Positions 15,247-24,060 of a DNA stretch of 64,000 nt are shown piece by piece. The notes below the pieces were generated by a model. That model saw nothing but the letters and a program-made list of their open reading frames with translations. It did no database searches and was not told the origin of the DNA. Position numbers and translations under genes: made by a program. The stretch's first letter is position 1; each line of letters starts with the position of its first letter. This DNA is from Lysinibacillus_B sp036662795 (GTDB taxonomy: Bacteria > Bacillota > Bacilli > Bacillales_A > Planococcaceae): positions 122,582-186,581 of the forward strand of contig NZ_JBAFWZ010000003.1 in NCBI RefSeq assembly GCF_036662795.1, in the 5' to 3' direction.

Positions 15247-16031
15247 TATTGCACCTCTTGAATGACAGATACAAATTTTTCACCAATTTCCTTGTAGTTA
15301 TCGAAGCCAGTCAATTGGTTGAAAATCCCCTCTAGTGTACCTGCAGTATTGCTCTCCTGTAGCTCCTCAAATGTACCATCAGCCGCAATTTTCCCATCGT
15401 TTAATAGGATTATTCGGCTACTGATTTTTTCAACAACATCCATCAGGTGAGAGGAATAAAAGATCGTCTTCCCTTGTGCAGCCAGCTGCGAAAGAATTTC
15501 TTTAAAAATCATGACACTATTCGCATCCAATCCGTTAATCGGTTCATCTAAAAATAAAATATCTGGGTTATGTAGTAGACTAGAAATAATTAATAGCTTT
15601 TGACGCATGCCTTTCGAATAAGAAGAAATCCGTGAATGGTAGGCTTCCCCTACACCGAATAACTCCATTAACGTTTGAGATTTATGAGTAGCCGCCTCCA
15701 TATCGAGCCCATAGAGCTGACCGATAAAGGTTAAATATTCATAGCCTGTTAAATTATCATACACATCGGCTATTTCGGGTACGTAGCCGATTCTTCGTTT
15801 ATATTCAATGTGATCTTGCCCGATATCCTCTCCGAACAGTTTGATTTCTCCGCCATAGTCACCTTCCATGCCTAAAATAATCTTGATTGTTGTACTTTTT
15901 CCAGCACCGTTCGGACCAATATAGCCAATGATTTCTCCACTGGATACATGCAAATCAATGCCCTTTAGGATTTCCTTGCTGCCATAGCTCTTTGTTAAAT
16001 TTTTTATTGTCAGGATTTCTTGTCGGTTCAT
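15246..16031 (-). CDS. ABC transporter ATP-binding protein
   Basis: The protein has 261 residues. Walker A is GPNGAGKST (about residue 39), the Q-loop region includes IGYVPEIADVYDNLTGYEYL, the signature is SSYSKGMRQKLLI, Walker B is ILFLDEPINGLD and the switch His is in YSSHLMDVVE. This is the ABC-2 exporter ATPase style (CcmA/NatA-like). It energises the permease encoded next. The start at 16031 has AAAGGAG 7 bases upstream. The SYSKGM variant of LSGGQ is common in this exporter group. Confidence 0.92.
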   Translation of the reverse strand: MNRQEILTIKNLTKSYGSKEILKGIDLHVSSGEIIGYIGPNGAGKSTTIKIILGMEGDYGGEIKLFGEDIGQDHIEYKRRIGYVPEIADVYDNLTGYEYLTFIGQLYGLDMEAATHKSQTLMELFGVGEAYHSRISSYSKGMRQKLLIISSLLHNPDILFLDEPINGLDANSVMIFKEILSQLAAQGKTIFYSSHLMDVVEKISSRIILLNDGKIAADGTFEELQESNTAGTLEGIFNQLTGFDNYKEIGEKFVSVIQEVQ

Positions 16032-16076
16032 AGTGAAACTCCTTTCTGTGTTACATTGTTAGTATTTGGACGTGGC

Positions 16077-16206
16077 GTTGATTTCCGCTCTAGCCAGTGT
16101 GCTTTCCTGGGGGCGTCCGATAAGCCGCTTCACTCGCTACGCTCGCTCCAGGTCTTATCTGTGACGCTAATCCCCAAGGAGTCACGATGGCTCCACTCCA
16201 ATCAAC
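16077..16206. repeat. 130-bp imperfect hairpin element with terminal inverted repeats
   Basis: The element begins GTTGATTTCCGCTC and ends CTCCACTCCAATCAAC, so GTTGATT and AATCAAC form the ends. Inside, AGCCAGTGTG faces CACGATGGCT, GGGGGCGTC faces GACGCTAATCCCC, and GATAAG faces CTTATC around a GC-rich loop containing CTCGCTACGCTCGCTCC. Its GC content is well above the flanks. Elements with similar ends (GATTTCCG ... CCAATCAAC) are, from memory, common interspersed repeats in Bacillaceae genomes. It has no open reading frame of note. It sits upstream of the ABC ATPase gene in a divergent region. Confidence 0.7.
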
Positions 16207-16393
16207 AAACGTAGCTCGATTACGGTGAAAGTTCCTTTTTATTGAAATATTTATTAACTTTTACATTTATACTTTCATTATAACGATTGCTAGAATAATA
16301 TTCGATGCTTCTGTGTATTATTTTGGAAAATTGTTTGATCTTGAAACTTTTTAAGAATCTTATTGCCTCTAATAGGTGAAAGGAGGTTGCAAT

Positions 16394-16930
16394 ATGACCT
16401 ATTCAGTTCAACTTGTTTATGCAGCAGCAGCTGGCGATGAACAAGCATTCGAGCAGTTGATCATTCATGAAAGCGACAAGCTCTATAAGATTGCCTACCT
16501 ACATATGCAAAACAAGGAAGATGCATTAGACGTAGTGCAGGAAGCAACGTTCAAAGCTTTTTTATCTATCAAACAATTAAAGGAGCCCGCTTACTTTAGT
16601 ACTTGGCTTGTGAAAATATTGATTCACACTGCCTACAAAATGCTAGAAAAGCAAAAGCGAACTGTCCAGTTGCCACATGAAACGATTCAGTTCATTTTAG
16701 AATCCAATCAGGGGGAGGAAGCTTCGATTGATTTGTCTCATGCATTAAGTCATTTAAGTGCCGATTATCAAAATTGTATTACTCTGTATTATTTTTATGA
16801 TTTACCGATTAAAACTATTTCGCACGTTTTGGGGAAACCACCGTCTACAATTAAAACCCACTTACGACGAGCGAAATTAGAATTAAAAAATTTATTAGAG
16901 GGGGACCATTATGCGAAACGATTTATTTGA
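16394..16930 (+). CDS. ECF-type sigma-70 factor (module 1)
   Basis: The protein has 178 residues. Region 2 spans about 20-85 (LYKIAYLHMQNKEDALDVVQEATFKAF, read in parts) and region 4 about 115-170, with YFYDLPIKTISHVLGKPPSTIKTHLRRA. It directs RNA polymerase to envelope-stress-type promoters. The ATG at 16394 follows AAAGGAGG. The gene overlaps the downstream DUF4179 anti-sigma gene by 20 bases. A TGAAAC at 16342-16347 could be the -35 of an autoregulated promoter, but the -10 cannot be assigned. Confidence 0.9.
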   Translation: MTYSVQLVYAAAAGDEQAFEQLIIHESDKLYKIAYLHMQNKEDALDVVQEATFKAFLSIKQLKEPAYFSTWLVKILIHTAYKMLEKQKRTVQLPHETIQFILESNQGEEASIDLSHALSHLSADYQNCITLYYFYDLPIKTISHVLGKPPSTIKTHLRRAKLELKNLLEGDHYAKRFI

Positions 16931-17873
16931 TGAGATTGAAGTACCAAAGGCGGATGTACAGCATGCCATTAAACAAGGAATTGCGAAGGGTAAAAAAGTA
17001 CAACAGCTTCATAGGAAAAAAACGATGGGCAAACGTATTTCTATTTTCGGTTCTGTAGCTGCTGCTGCCGTTTTAGCATCTGGCTTAATTATTGCACCCA
17101 TCGGCAATGCATTAGCTCAGGTACCCTTTATCGGAGATTACTATCAAAAACTTCAGATGCCCATCGGCGAAGAAATGGCTTCGGAGCAATTAATAACTGA
17201 GATTAACGAATCTGTTACAAACAACGGCGTAACGATGACGATTACCTCCGCCTTTTATGACGGCCATTTTTTAGGAATTACATTTAAAGCGACAGGTGAA
17301 AATTTAACTGGGCAAATTGGCGGTGACAATGCACCTGAGTCTGGATATACCTTCGACTTATTTACACAAGGCGATGATACGGATGGATTTGGAGGATCAA
17401 TGGCACCATTAGTCAAAGAGGGGGATGCTTACATCGGGGCAATAATTTTCGATAACGACCGAGTGAAAGATCTCACTACTTTACCTATAACATTTACCTA
17501 TATAACAGGGGTGTTTGGAGAATGGCAGTTTAATGTTCCGGTTGAAGCATTGCCTTCTAAAACACTATCCTTACAGCAAACGTCCACATCAAAAGACCAG
17601 GCTTATGCTGTTAGATTAACAGACGCCGTTATTAATAAAGCAAGTATTATTGTCAATTTTGAAATTGACAAGCAAGCGGGGATTGAAGGTGAGCATCTCC
17701 TATTTAGAACAAAGGTAAAAACAAAGAATGGCTATGCCTATCTAAAAAGTCAAAGTGATAATTCAATCATTCTAGAAAAAGGCATCGATACCGAAACGAT
17801 TATCCTTGAGCCTTACTTTAAAATCGGGAAGAAGGAAATTGACTTAACACCGATTGAGTTTCAAGTGAAATAA
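16911..17873 (+). CDS. DUF4179 membrane anti-sigma factor (module 1)
   Basis: The protein has 320 residues. A cytosolic N-terminus of about 42 residues (MRNDLFDEIEVPKADVQHAI) is followed by one transmembrane helix (ISIFGSVAAAAVLASGLII), then the external DUF4179 domain beginning VPFIGDYYQKLQMPIGEEMA and a C-terminal beta-rich part. DUF4179 proteins paired with ECF factors act as anti-sigma factors held at the membrane. It overlaps the sigma gene by 20 bases. A strong terminator follows, closing a two-gene operon. Confidence 0.88.
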   Translation: MRNDLFDEIEVPKADVQHAIKQGIAKGKKVQQLHRKKTMGKRISIFGSVAAAAVLASGLIIAPIGNALAQVPFIGDYYQKLQMPIGEEMASEQLITEINESVTNNGVTMTITSAFYDGHFLGITFKATGENLTGQIGGDNAPESGYTFDLFTQGDDTDGFGGSMAPLVKEGDAYIGAIIFDNDRVKDLTTLPITFTYITGVFGEWQFNVPVEALPSKTLSLQQTSTSKDQAYAVRLTDAVINKASIIVNFEIDKQAGIEGEHLLFRTKVKTKNGYAYLKSQSDNSIILEKGIDTETIILEPYFKIGKKEIDLTPIEFQVK

Positions 17874-17878
17874 TAATA

Positions 17879-17929
17879 CAAAAAAGTTTATTTTTCTCAA
17901 CTATTTATTGAGGAAATAAACTTTTTTGT
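17879..17929 (+). terminator. Terminator of sigma/anti-sigma module 1
   Basis: AAAAAAGTTTATTT pairs with AAATAAACTTTTTT around a loop of about 20 bases, directly after the DUF4179 stop. The T run is followed closely by the start region of the second sigma gene. Confidence 0.9.
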
Positions 17930-17967
17930 GTTGGGAATCGTTTAGGCTATTGAAAGGGGGAATGAAT

Positions 17968-18474
17968 ATGTATCAAGCTGATCAATTTGAAAAGATAATG
18001 GATAACTACACTGACCTTTTATTTCGTATCGCCTATTACTATACGCAGGATGTTCAAATATCTGAGGATATCATTCAAGAAACATGGATTAAATTTTATT
18101 GGGATCGCAATTATCAAGAACGGAATGAACTAAAAGCCTATTTAGCTACGATTGTAACGAATAAATGTAAAGATTACTTAAAAAGCTGGGCATACCGCAA
18201 AATCGTTTTACATAAAAAATTGTCCTTCTTTAACAGCATAAAATCGTATGACGAACTATACGAATCATCTCCACTAGAAGAGGAAGTACTCTTATTACCA
18301 TTAAAAATAAAAGAAGCAATCGTTTATTTTTATTTTGAGGACTTTTCAATAAAGGAAATCTCGCGTATTTTAACAATTCCAGAAGGCACGGTGAAATCGA
18401 GACTTAGGCGCGGTAAAGAGTTATTAAAGGAGAGATTAACTACATCAGAAATGGAGATGATGTTATATGAATAA
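17968..18474 (+). CDS. ECF-type sigma-70 factor (module 2)
   Basis: The protein has 168 residues. Region 2 (LFRIAYYYTQDVQISEDIIQ) and region 4 (FYFEDFSIKEISRILTIPEG, then TVKSRLRRGKELL) are both intact. The ATG at 17968 is preferred over one six bases upstream because GAAAGGGGG then sits at 7 bases. It is only distantly related to the module 1 factor. It overlaps the next gene by eight bases, so the following membrane protein is the likely anti-sigma partner. Confidence 0.9.
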   Translation: MYQADQFEKIMDNYTDLLFRIAYYYTQDVQISEDIIQETWIKFYWDRNYQERNELKAYLATIVTNKCKDYLKSWAYRKIVLHKKLSFFNSIKSYDELYESSPLEEEVLLLPLKIKEAIVYFYFEDFSIKEISRILTIPEGTVKSRLRRGKELLKERLTTSEMEMMLYE

Positions 18475-19423
18475 ATTACGATTCAAACGATTCGACTCAA
18501 TGCAGGGGAGTAAAGAAAAAATTATGAATCGTACTAAAAAACAGATTCAAAGCAATTCAATAAAAAAAGAAAAACGAAAAAGCAATGGATTTTTCATTTC
18601 CGCCGTTGTTATCTTAAGTTGCATATTTTTATGGGGGTTAAAAGAGATGGTAACAATTTACGGGGTCAACGAGAATGCTTCAAATATTGAGACATTAAAT
18701 TTTTCAGGCGATTTATTTGGGAGATTACATTATTCGAAGGATGAATTTTACTTTCAACCAGATGAAACTTCCATTCGTGCATTTCCGGAATTAAAGGGAT
18801 TCATTACTTCCTCAAGTAAAATTGTTTTTAACGCAGAAACAGAGAGGCTACTTCACAAATATATCAGCTTCGATTCACAGGATGTCTCTCAAGCTGCCAC
18901 ATTAAACGTTAGAGGCTTACAAGCAGTCGATGAGTTGAAAGACACCTATTTAGCTAAAAATGTTGAAGTACTTGAACTGCCCTCCGAACACTATGATGAA
19001 CTGTTTTCTTTTAACCTTTCCCTAGATCCTGAGGGAAACATCGTATTAGATTCACAACTTGAAGACATATTCAATGAATTTTCGATTGCATACAATCAAG
19101 ATTTACTAGAGGGTCTTCAACCTCATGAGGTTTTTCAACTCTATCTATTTGCAGAAGAACAAAAGAATGATCGCGCTCTTTATGAATTAATTAACGACGA
19201 TGAGGATTACTTTAAACCGACGTTGGAAGAGTATATGAAGGAAAGTGAAATAGATGTAAATAGGAATAAAATAATAGATAACCCTTTTAAAAATAAAGAG
19301 CTTTATGTGATGGATGAGGGATCTAATGAGGCCTATATCATAACAAAGTATAAGGAACATTTTTTTGGGATGTCTAAAAACTCTAATGGGATTTGGTTAG
19401 TTAATCTTCTCCCAATACAGTAG
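18467..19423 (+). CDS. Membrane protein, probable anti-sigma partner of ECF factor 2
   Basis: The protein has 318 residues of unrecognised family. A basic cytosolic N-terminus of about 42 residues (KEKIMNRTKKQIQSNSIKKE) is followed by one transmembrane helix (FFISAVVILSCIFLWGL) and an acidic external domain of about 250 residues. Topology and the eight-base overlap with the sigma gene match a membrane anti-sigma factor, but there is no zinc-binding HxxxCxxC motif and no DUF4179 pattern. That role is inferred from context only. A terminator follows. Confidence 0.7.
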   Translation: MNKLRFKRFDSMQGSKEKIMNRTKKQIQSNSIKKEKRKSNGFFISAVVILSCIFLWGLKEMVTIYGVNENASNIETLNFSGDLFGRLHYSKDEFYFQPDETSIRAFPELKGFITSSSKIVFNAETERLLHKYISFDSQDVSQAATLNVRGLQAVDELKDTYLAKNVEVLELPSEHYDELFSFNLSLDPEGNIVLDSQLEDIFNEFSIAYNQDLLEGLQPHEVFQLYLFAEEQKNDRALYELINDDEDYFKPTLEEYMKESEIDVNRNKIIDNPFKNKELYVMDEGSNEAYIITKYKEHFFGMSKNSNGIWLVNLLPIQ

Positions 19424-19435
19424 GATAAAGGTTAA

Positions 19436-19478
19436 AAAATCATCCCTGTATTCTATCATACAGGGGTGATTTTTTTGA
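19436..19478 (+). terminator. Terminator of sigma module 2
   Basis: AAAATCATCCCTGTA pairs with TACAGGGGTGATTTT (one G-U/A mismatch), followed by further T residues. Confidence 0.9.
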
Positions 19479-19541
19479 TTCTCTAATAGAACTAGATGTT
19501 TAGCTAGTTCCTTTAAAATTATTGCCGTTTTCATAAAAGCA

Positions 19542-20270
19542 TCAAGGTTTTTCTAACTGATCTTCCGTGATGTCCATTACATAATCGACTTGAAAATCTT
19601 GACGTTCCAACCAATGGGTTTGACCCCCCGTTTCTACATATACATCCTGTCCCTGCTTATCTACTGTTTGTATGCCAAAATAATAGGAAGGCGGAGTTCC
19701 TAGTATTGATGAAAATAAAGAATCATGTTGGATCGGAGTCATTCCTTCAATAATAGTTAACCATTCTTGAGGAATAGGCTGCAGACCATATAGCCGTTCA
19801 TTAAAGTCGATATCCATTCTAAGCTGTACACGTGGTGTGTAAAATTGATTATTGTCTCCAGATATAGAATAGTAGCGATCCTGCAAAAGGAAAACATTCA
19901 TTTGTGCTACCTCTTGTTGTGAAGAGAAATTCCAGACAAAATAATAGCTCGTTGGATCATCCGGACGTAGCTTCCATATTTTTAATGAGCCATTCCATTC
20001 ATAACCTACTAACTTCCATCCCGACAGCTTAAAAGACCAGTAACTCATTCCAGCTCGACCATCCTCTGTTGTAAACGGGACAAGGCGATATGACGGTTCA
20101 GCTTCTAAAACATCTAATACCGTAACTGTATGAGCAATATTTTGCTTATTTAGCACCTCGGTAATCTCTTCAACCGTTAGAAAAGGTGTTGGTGTACGAT
20201 AATTTAGTGCTACAGCTCCTAAAACAATTATGAAGATTATAGCTAACGTAACTACCCATTTCTTACTCAT
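19542..20270 (-). CDS. Membrane-anchored protein of unknown function
   Basis: The protein has about 242 residues. One N-terminal transmembrane or signal-anchor helix (WVVTLAIIFIIVLGAVAL) is followed by an external domain with no recognised family; WSFKLSGWKLVGYEWNGSL and a Trp/Tyr-rich middle are its most distinctive parts. The ATG at 20270 has AAAGGAGG 9 bases upstream and overlaps the stop of the upstream gene by eight bases, so the two are coupled. A TTG two codons earlier is possible. Both products are probably envelope proteins acting together. Confidence 0.7.
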   Translation of the reverse strand: MSKKWVVTLAIIFIIVLGAVALNYRTPTPFLTVEEITEVLNKQNIAHTVTVLDVLEAEPSYRLVPFTTEDGRAGMSYWSFKLSGWKLVGYEWNGSLKIWKLRPDDPTSYYFVWNFSSQQEVAQMNVFLLQDRYYSISGDNNQFYTPRVQLRMDIDFNERLYGLQPIPQEWLTIIEGMTPIQHDSLFSSILGTPPSYYFGIQTVDKQGQDVYVETGGQTHWLERQDFQVDYVMDITEDQLEKP

Positions 20271-20967
20271 CCTCAACGCCCTCCTTTAAAATGGAGTGCT
20301 GAGAGCGGAAATAATATTGTGTTTTTGTTGTCGACACAAGTATCCCCTTCCCGTCTCGTTCAATGTAAATACTTGCTGCGATACCACTTCCCCATTCCGG
20401 TTCATGACCGACAACCAAATACGGGAATCGCTCTTCAACTTTTGGTGGTTCATAATTAAAATGCGTCTCATTGTACCACTCATCAACAAAAAATGGCGTT
20501 AATTCAATATCTGTTAGCGCTTGCTGAAGCTGATTGATTACATGTCGCTCTTGTTTTCCAGATGGATGAAGACTTTCTATTTCGAGATCACTATTTGCAC
20601 CAATATACGTTGATAACTGCTCTGGCGGATATATCCATTGGTGAATAGGTGTTTCCACAACCGAGATGACTAAAAATAAATAATTACTAAAAAAACCTAA
20701 CCAAGCAAACTTTCGATATTTCTCCCATGCTCCTTCACGTTTACGTAGGATGGCAAATAAAATCCATACCCCTAAAGGCAAAATAGCGATTTTTACAGAC
20801 ATATCTTGAATCTGGAATGTTAAGCTAAATGAAAATAAACCTACTAGGATAACTAAAATCACTTTCCAGATTTTATAGGATTCTTGCTCTTTTTTCGCTA
20901 TTTTCAGAGCAAAGAATAGGATAATGCCCCAGCATAAAACGGTACTTACTAACGCTATAATATTCAT
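20263..20967 (-). CDS. Membrane protein of unknown function, four helices plus soluble domain
   Basis: The protein has about 234 residues. Four hydrophobic helices lie in the first 120 residues (IIALVSTVLCWGIILFFALK; VILVILVGLFSFSLTFQI; IAILPLGVWILFAIL; LGFFSNYLFLVISVV), followed by a soluble C-terminal half with YLVVGHEPEWGSGIAASIYI. I do not recognise the family. The start at 20967 (MNIIALV) is preferred since AGGTGG precedes it; a longer frame to 20994 lacks a ribosome site. It overlaps the next gene by eight bases. Confidence 0.7.
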   Translation of the reverse strand: MNIIALVSTVLCWGIILFFALKIAKKEQESYKIWKVILVILVGLFSFSLTFQIQDMSVKIAILPLGVWILFAILRKREGAWEKYRKFAWLGFFSNYLFLVISVVETPIHQWIYPPEQLSTYIGANSDLEIESLHPSGKQERHVINQLQQALTDIELTPFFVDEWYNETHFNYEPPKVEERFPYLVVGHEPEWGSGIAASIYIERDGKGILVSTTKTQYYFRSQHSILKEGVEDE

Positions 20968-21100
20968 AAACCACCTACCTAGACTGTATTTCATATGGCT
21001 ATATATGTAAATTATACAGAACTAAGAAGCGATAGGATAGACATCGGCTGCTAAAATATAGAAAGTAACGTCTTTGTTTCTTGTTCTTATATCAAATAAG

Positions 21101-21143
21101 CACGAGGATAATCGGTGAGCTCATCCGAATTATCCTTGTGCTC
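21101..21143. terminator. Terminator of the phn operon
   Basis: AGCACGAGGATAAT faces ATTATCCTTGTGCT with one mismatch, around a loop containing GAGCTC. It lies 29 bases beyond the phnX stop on the minus strand. T richness is moderate on both sides, so it may also stop readthrough from the opposite direction. Confidence 0.75.
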
Positions 21144-21171
21144 TATACTTTTCTTCTAAAGCTAGTTTCCC

Positions 21172-21969
21172 CTAGTCGATGCTTAATTCTTGCTCTAGCT
21201 TTTCAATTAGTTGCGGTAGCTCTGCCATCGTTTCAATTGTAAATTGAGCGCCGACCGCTTCAAATCTTTGGCGGGTAGAATCAATAGCCTGCCCCTTTTG
21301 CTCCTCATCCAACGCCCCGAACTCTTGCTGTGAAAGGCCCATTTCTGAGCTGCCAATAATGACACCAACAGCCCAAACCCCGGCCTGTAATGCTTCTCGA
21401 ATATCAGAAGCTGTGTCTCCAACCTTGACGATTTTTCGTACGTCCTGTAAGCCTAATCTTTTCATATTTTCAAAAATCATATACGGGTAAGGACGGCCGA
21501 AGCCATCTACATCGTCTGGCGTTACAAGTGACTGTGGCTCATAGCCTTTCTCTTTTGCATTTGGTACAACAACATCCATCATGCCACGCGTATAGCCTGT
21601 TGTTGAGCCGATTTTTAAACCAGCCGCCTTTAAATCATTGACTGTATTTAAAACTGTCGGAATTGGATCTGTATAAGTAGCTAACGACACCATTAATTGC
21701 TTTTCAAATCTCTCATACAATGCTGCTACGTCCTCTTCATTCGATGGGCGTCCATATAGATTCTGCCAAGCATCCTGAATACGTGGCATCGCCAGCATTG
21801 TACGGATATGGTCGATTTTTAGCATGCCCATCGGTTCGCGTGCTTCCCCTAGTGTCACCTCAACACCTGCATTTTTGAAAATGTCTAGGAATACATTTAC
21901 CGGAGCAAAACATCCAAAATCTACTGCTGTACCTGCCCAATCTAAAATAACGCCTTCAATTTTTGTCAT
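21172..21969 (-). CDS. phnX: Phosphonoacetaldehyde hydrolase (phosphonatase)
   Basis: The protein has 265 residues. The HAD nucleophile motif is ILDWAGTAVDFG near the start, and the PhnX-specific Schiff-base lysine is in PMGMLKIDHIR (about residue 50). The SST/TTGYTRG and KVGDTASDIREAL motifs complete the HAD core. It cleaves the C-P bond of phosphonoacetaldehyde to acetaldehyde and phosphate in the cytosol. The ATG at 21969 overlaps the phnW stop by four bases (ATGA). It is the last gene of the 2-AEP operon; length and motifs match the family. Confidence 0.96.
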   Translation of the reverse strand: MTKIEGVILDWAGTAVDFGCFAPVNVFLDIFKNAGVEVTLGEAREPMGMLKIDHIRTMLAMPRIQDAWQNLYGRPSNEEDVAALYERFEKQLMVSLATYTDPIPTVLNTVNDLKAAGLKIGSTTGYTRGMMDVVVPNAKEKGYEPQSLVTPDDVDGFGRPYPYMIFENMKRLGLQDVRKIVKVGDTASDIREALQAGVWAVGVIIGSSEMGLSQQEFGALDEEQKGQAIDSTRQRFEAVGAQFTIETMAELPQLIEKLEQELSID

Positions 21970-23060
21970 TTTACCGTCACCGCCATATAGTTTTCGATTA
22001 ATGTGCAAAGCTTTTCGATATCTTCCTTATAAATTTCACCGATATTTCCGATACGGAATGTGTTAACCTCCGTCAGCTTTCCTGGATAAAGTACAAATCC
22101 CTGTGCCTTCATCTCTTCATAAAAGTGATTAAACTGAAATTGCTCATTCGGATATAAGAAGGCTGTAATAATTGGTGATTGTTTATCGCCATCGATATAG
22201 CCTTTAAACCCTACCTTCGCTAATCGGTCACGCAGAATTTGATTGTTTTCTGTATAGCGCTGGAATCGTGCCTGCACGCCACCTTCTTCTTTCAGTTCCT
22301 CAATCGCTTGAAGGAAAGCTGCTACTACATGTGTAGGTGATGTATAACGCCACTTCCCGTCTACGTCCATAACCTTCCATTGATCGTATAAATCTAACGA
22401 TAGACTACGAGCTACACCTTCACATTTTTGAAGTGCCGTTTTCTTCGCAAGTACAAATCCAAATCCAGGCACACCTTGAATACATTTATTCGCAGAGCTA
22501 ATTAAGAAATCGATACCGAGCTCACCTACAGCAATCGGTACACCGCCGAAGCTGCTCATTGCATCGACAATGAATGTCTTCCCGTAACGTGTCGCTAAGG
22601 CGCTTACTTTATCAATTGGATTGAGGATGCCTGTCGTCGTCTCACAATGGACAATGGCAATATGGGTAATCGATGCATCCTTTATTAAATAGTCTTCTAC
22701 TTTTTGCATCTCTGGATATTCATCATACGGTGTTGCATACTGCACATAAGACAATCCGATTCTTTGTGCCATTTGCGCAAGCCGTTCCCCGTATGCTCCG
22801 TTTGTGATAATTAACACTTTATCTGTCGGACGAATAGTAGACGTTAGTACCGATTCGACTACAAAGCTACCACTTCCCTGCATTAAAACGGTTGTGTAGT
22901 CCTCTTCATCCACTTCCGCAATAGCTAATAATTCTCGGCGGATTGCTTGTGTTAATTGCTTATATTCATCATCCCATGTACAACGATCCTCTAGCATTTG
23001 CTGGCGTACCTTTTCTGAAGTTGTTAACGGTCCTGGTGTCAATAATAGATAGCGGTTCAT
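21966..23060 (-). CDS. phnW: 2-aminoethylphosphonate:pyruvate aminotransferase
   Basis: The protein has 364 residues, a class-V PLP aminotransferase. It opens NRYLLLTPGPLTTSEKVR, has GSGSFVVES and HCETTTGILNP, and carries the PLP lysine in SSANKCIQGVPGFGFV. It converts 2-AEP plus pyruvate to phosphonoacetaldehyde plus alanine, feeding PhnX. The stop overlaps the phnX start, and the gene begins one base after the stop of the upstream binding-protein gene, so all are co-transcribed. Confidence 0.96.
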   Translation of the reverse strand: MNRYLLLTPGPLTTSEKVRQQMLEDRCTWDDEYKQLTQAIRRELLAIAEVDEEDYTTVLMQGSGSFVVESVLTSTIRPTDKVLIITNGAYGERLAQMAQRIGLSYVQYATPYDEYPEMQKVEDYLIKDASITHIAIVHCETTTGILNPIDKVSALATRYGKTFIVDAMSSFGGVPIAVGELGIDFLISSANKCIQGVPGFGFVLAKKTALQKCEGVARSLSLDLYDQWKVMDVDGKWRYTSPTHVVAAFLQAIEELKEEGGVQARFQRYTENNQILRDRLAKVGFKGYIDGDKQSPIITAFLYPNEQFQFNHFYEEMKAQGFVLYPGKLTEVNTFRIGNIGEIYKEDIEKLCTLIENYMAVTVK

Positions 23061-23061
23061 G

Positions 23062-24060
23062 TTAGTTGCCTCCTAGTGCTTGTGCTTCTTTGAATAATGC
23101 TTCATGTTTTTTTAATAAATCGACAGTTAGAGTAGATTCCCATTGCTTTAAATAAGCTGGTGTATGCTGTGCACTTAGGGATTCCCCTTCATAAAGGGTA
23201 ACTGGATATTGCTTGATTAGCTCTGCACGGGCTTCCTTCGCAATCAGCTCTGCCATTTCCTTTGCTTTCATTTCTTCTTTCTCTGATTCTTTGTCGACTA
23301 CGGCAATCGATTCAACTAGCGAATAATTCCCCTCTGTCGGATCGATATACTCGATAGGTAGTCCCTCTTCGTTTGCATCGACTGCTTGAGCTCGTAGACC
23401 GAAACCAACTGCTACTTCACCAGTTTGTACTTTTTTAATTGGACCAGAGCCTGAGCTTTCTAGATGTGGACCAACATTTTTTATTAGATCGGCAAATACT
23501 TTCTTTCCTTCCTCTTCGCCATACTCGCCGATAATTGCTTGAGCTAATAACCAGCCAGTCGATGAATCTAGCATATTCGGAATGGAAATCAGATTTTTAT
23601 ATTGTGGGTCAGTTAAATCTTTTATCGACTCTGGTAGCTTTAGTCCCTTATCCTTAATCACCCCTGTATTCACAAAGATAGACCCAACATTCCCTAGGAT
23701 AGGTAGCTGATAGCTTGAAAAGGTTTCAAGCGTGCTTGCTTCTGAGGATAAATCAATAAACATGCTTTGCTCCTCTTGTGCACTGTCAATATAATAGGAA
23801 GCCATTGTTACAATATCTGCTTCAATGCTTGTCCCCTCGGCTAGCATTTTTCCGCCTAACTCCGACGTGCCAAATGATTGAATGACATATTGATCTTTAT
23901 AGCCATTGCTATCTAATACCGTTTCCATAATTTCAATTGCTTCATCATCTCCATTTGAATAGATGATAACTTGATCCTCTGCCCCTTGTTTATCTCCACA
24001 CGCGGCTAATAAGAGAGCTAAACTTCCAGATGCGAACAGGCCTAATACTTTGCTTTTCAT
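23062..24060 (-). CDS. ABC transporter substrate-binding lipoprotein, probably for 2-aminoethylphosphonate
   Basis: The protein has 332 residues. The lipoprotein signal peptide ends LALLLAACGDK (lipobox LAAC). The mature part has the iron/2-AEP-type periplasmic-binding fold (VIIYSNGDDEAIEIMETVL; ADIVTMASYYIDSA). Its place directly before phnW and after a matching permease points to 2-AEP capture outside the membrane (PhnS-type). The ATG at 24060 has AAAAGGGGA upstream, inside the 3' end of the permease gene, which it overlaps by 71 bases. Confidence 0.88.
   Translation of the reverse strand: MKSKVLGLFASGSLALLLAACGDKQGAEDQVIIYSNGDDEAIEIMETVLDSNGYKDQYVIQSFGTSELGGKMLAEGTSIEADIVTMASYYIDSAQEEQSMFIDLSSEASTLETFSSYQLPILGNVGSIFVNTGVIKDKGLKLPESIKDLTDPQYKNLISIPNMLDSSTGWLLAQAIIGEYGEEEGKKVFADLIKNVGPHLESSGSGPIKKVQTGEVAVGFGLRAQAVDANEEGLPIEYIDPTEGNYSLVESIAVVDKESEKEEMKAKEMAELIAKEARAELIKQYPVTLYEGESLSAQHTPAYLKQWESTLTVDLLKKHEALFKEAQALGGN

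Noticed and set aside
16342..16369. TGAAAC as -35 of an ECF autopromoter before sigma module 1
   Set aside because: No recognisable -10 (CGTC/CGTA) at the correct spacing, so it is mentioned only in the gene entry.
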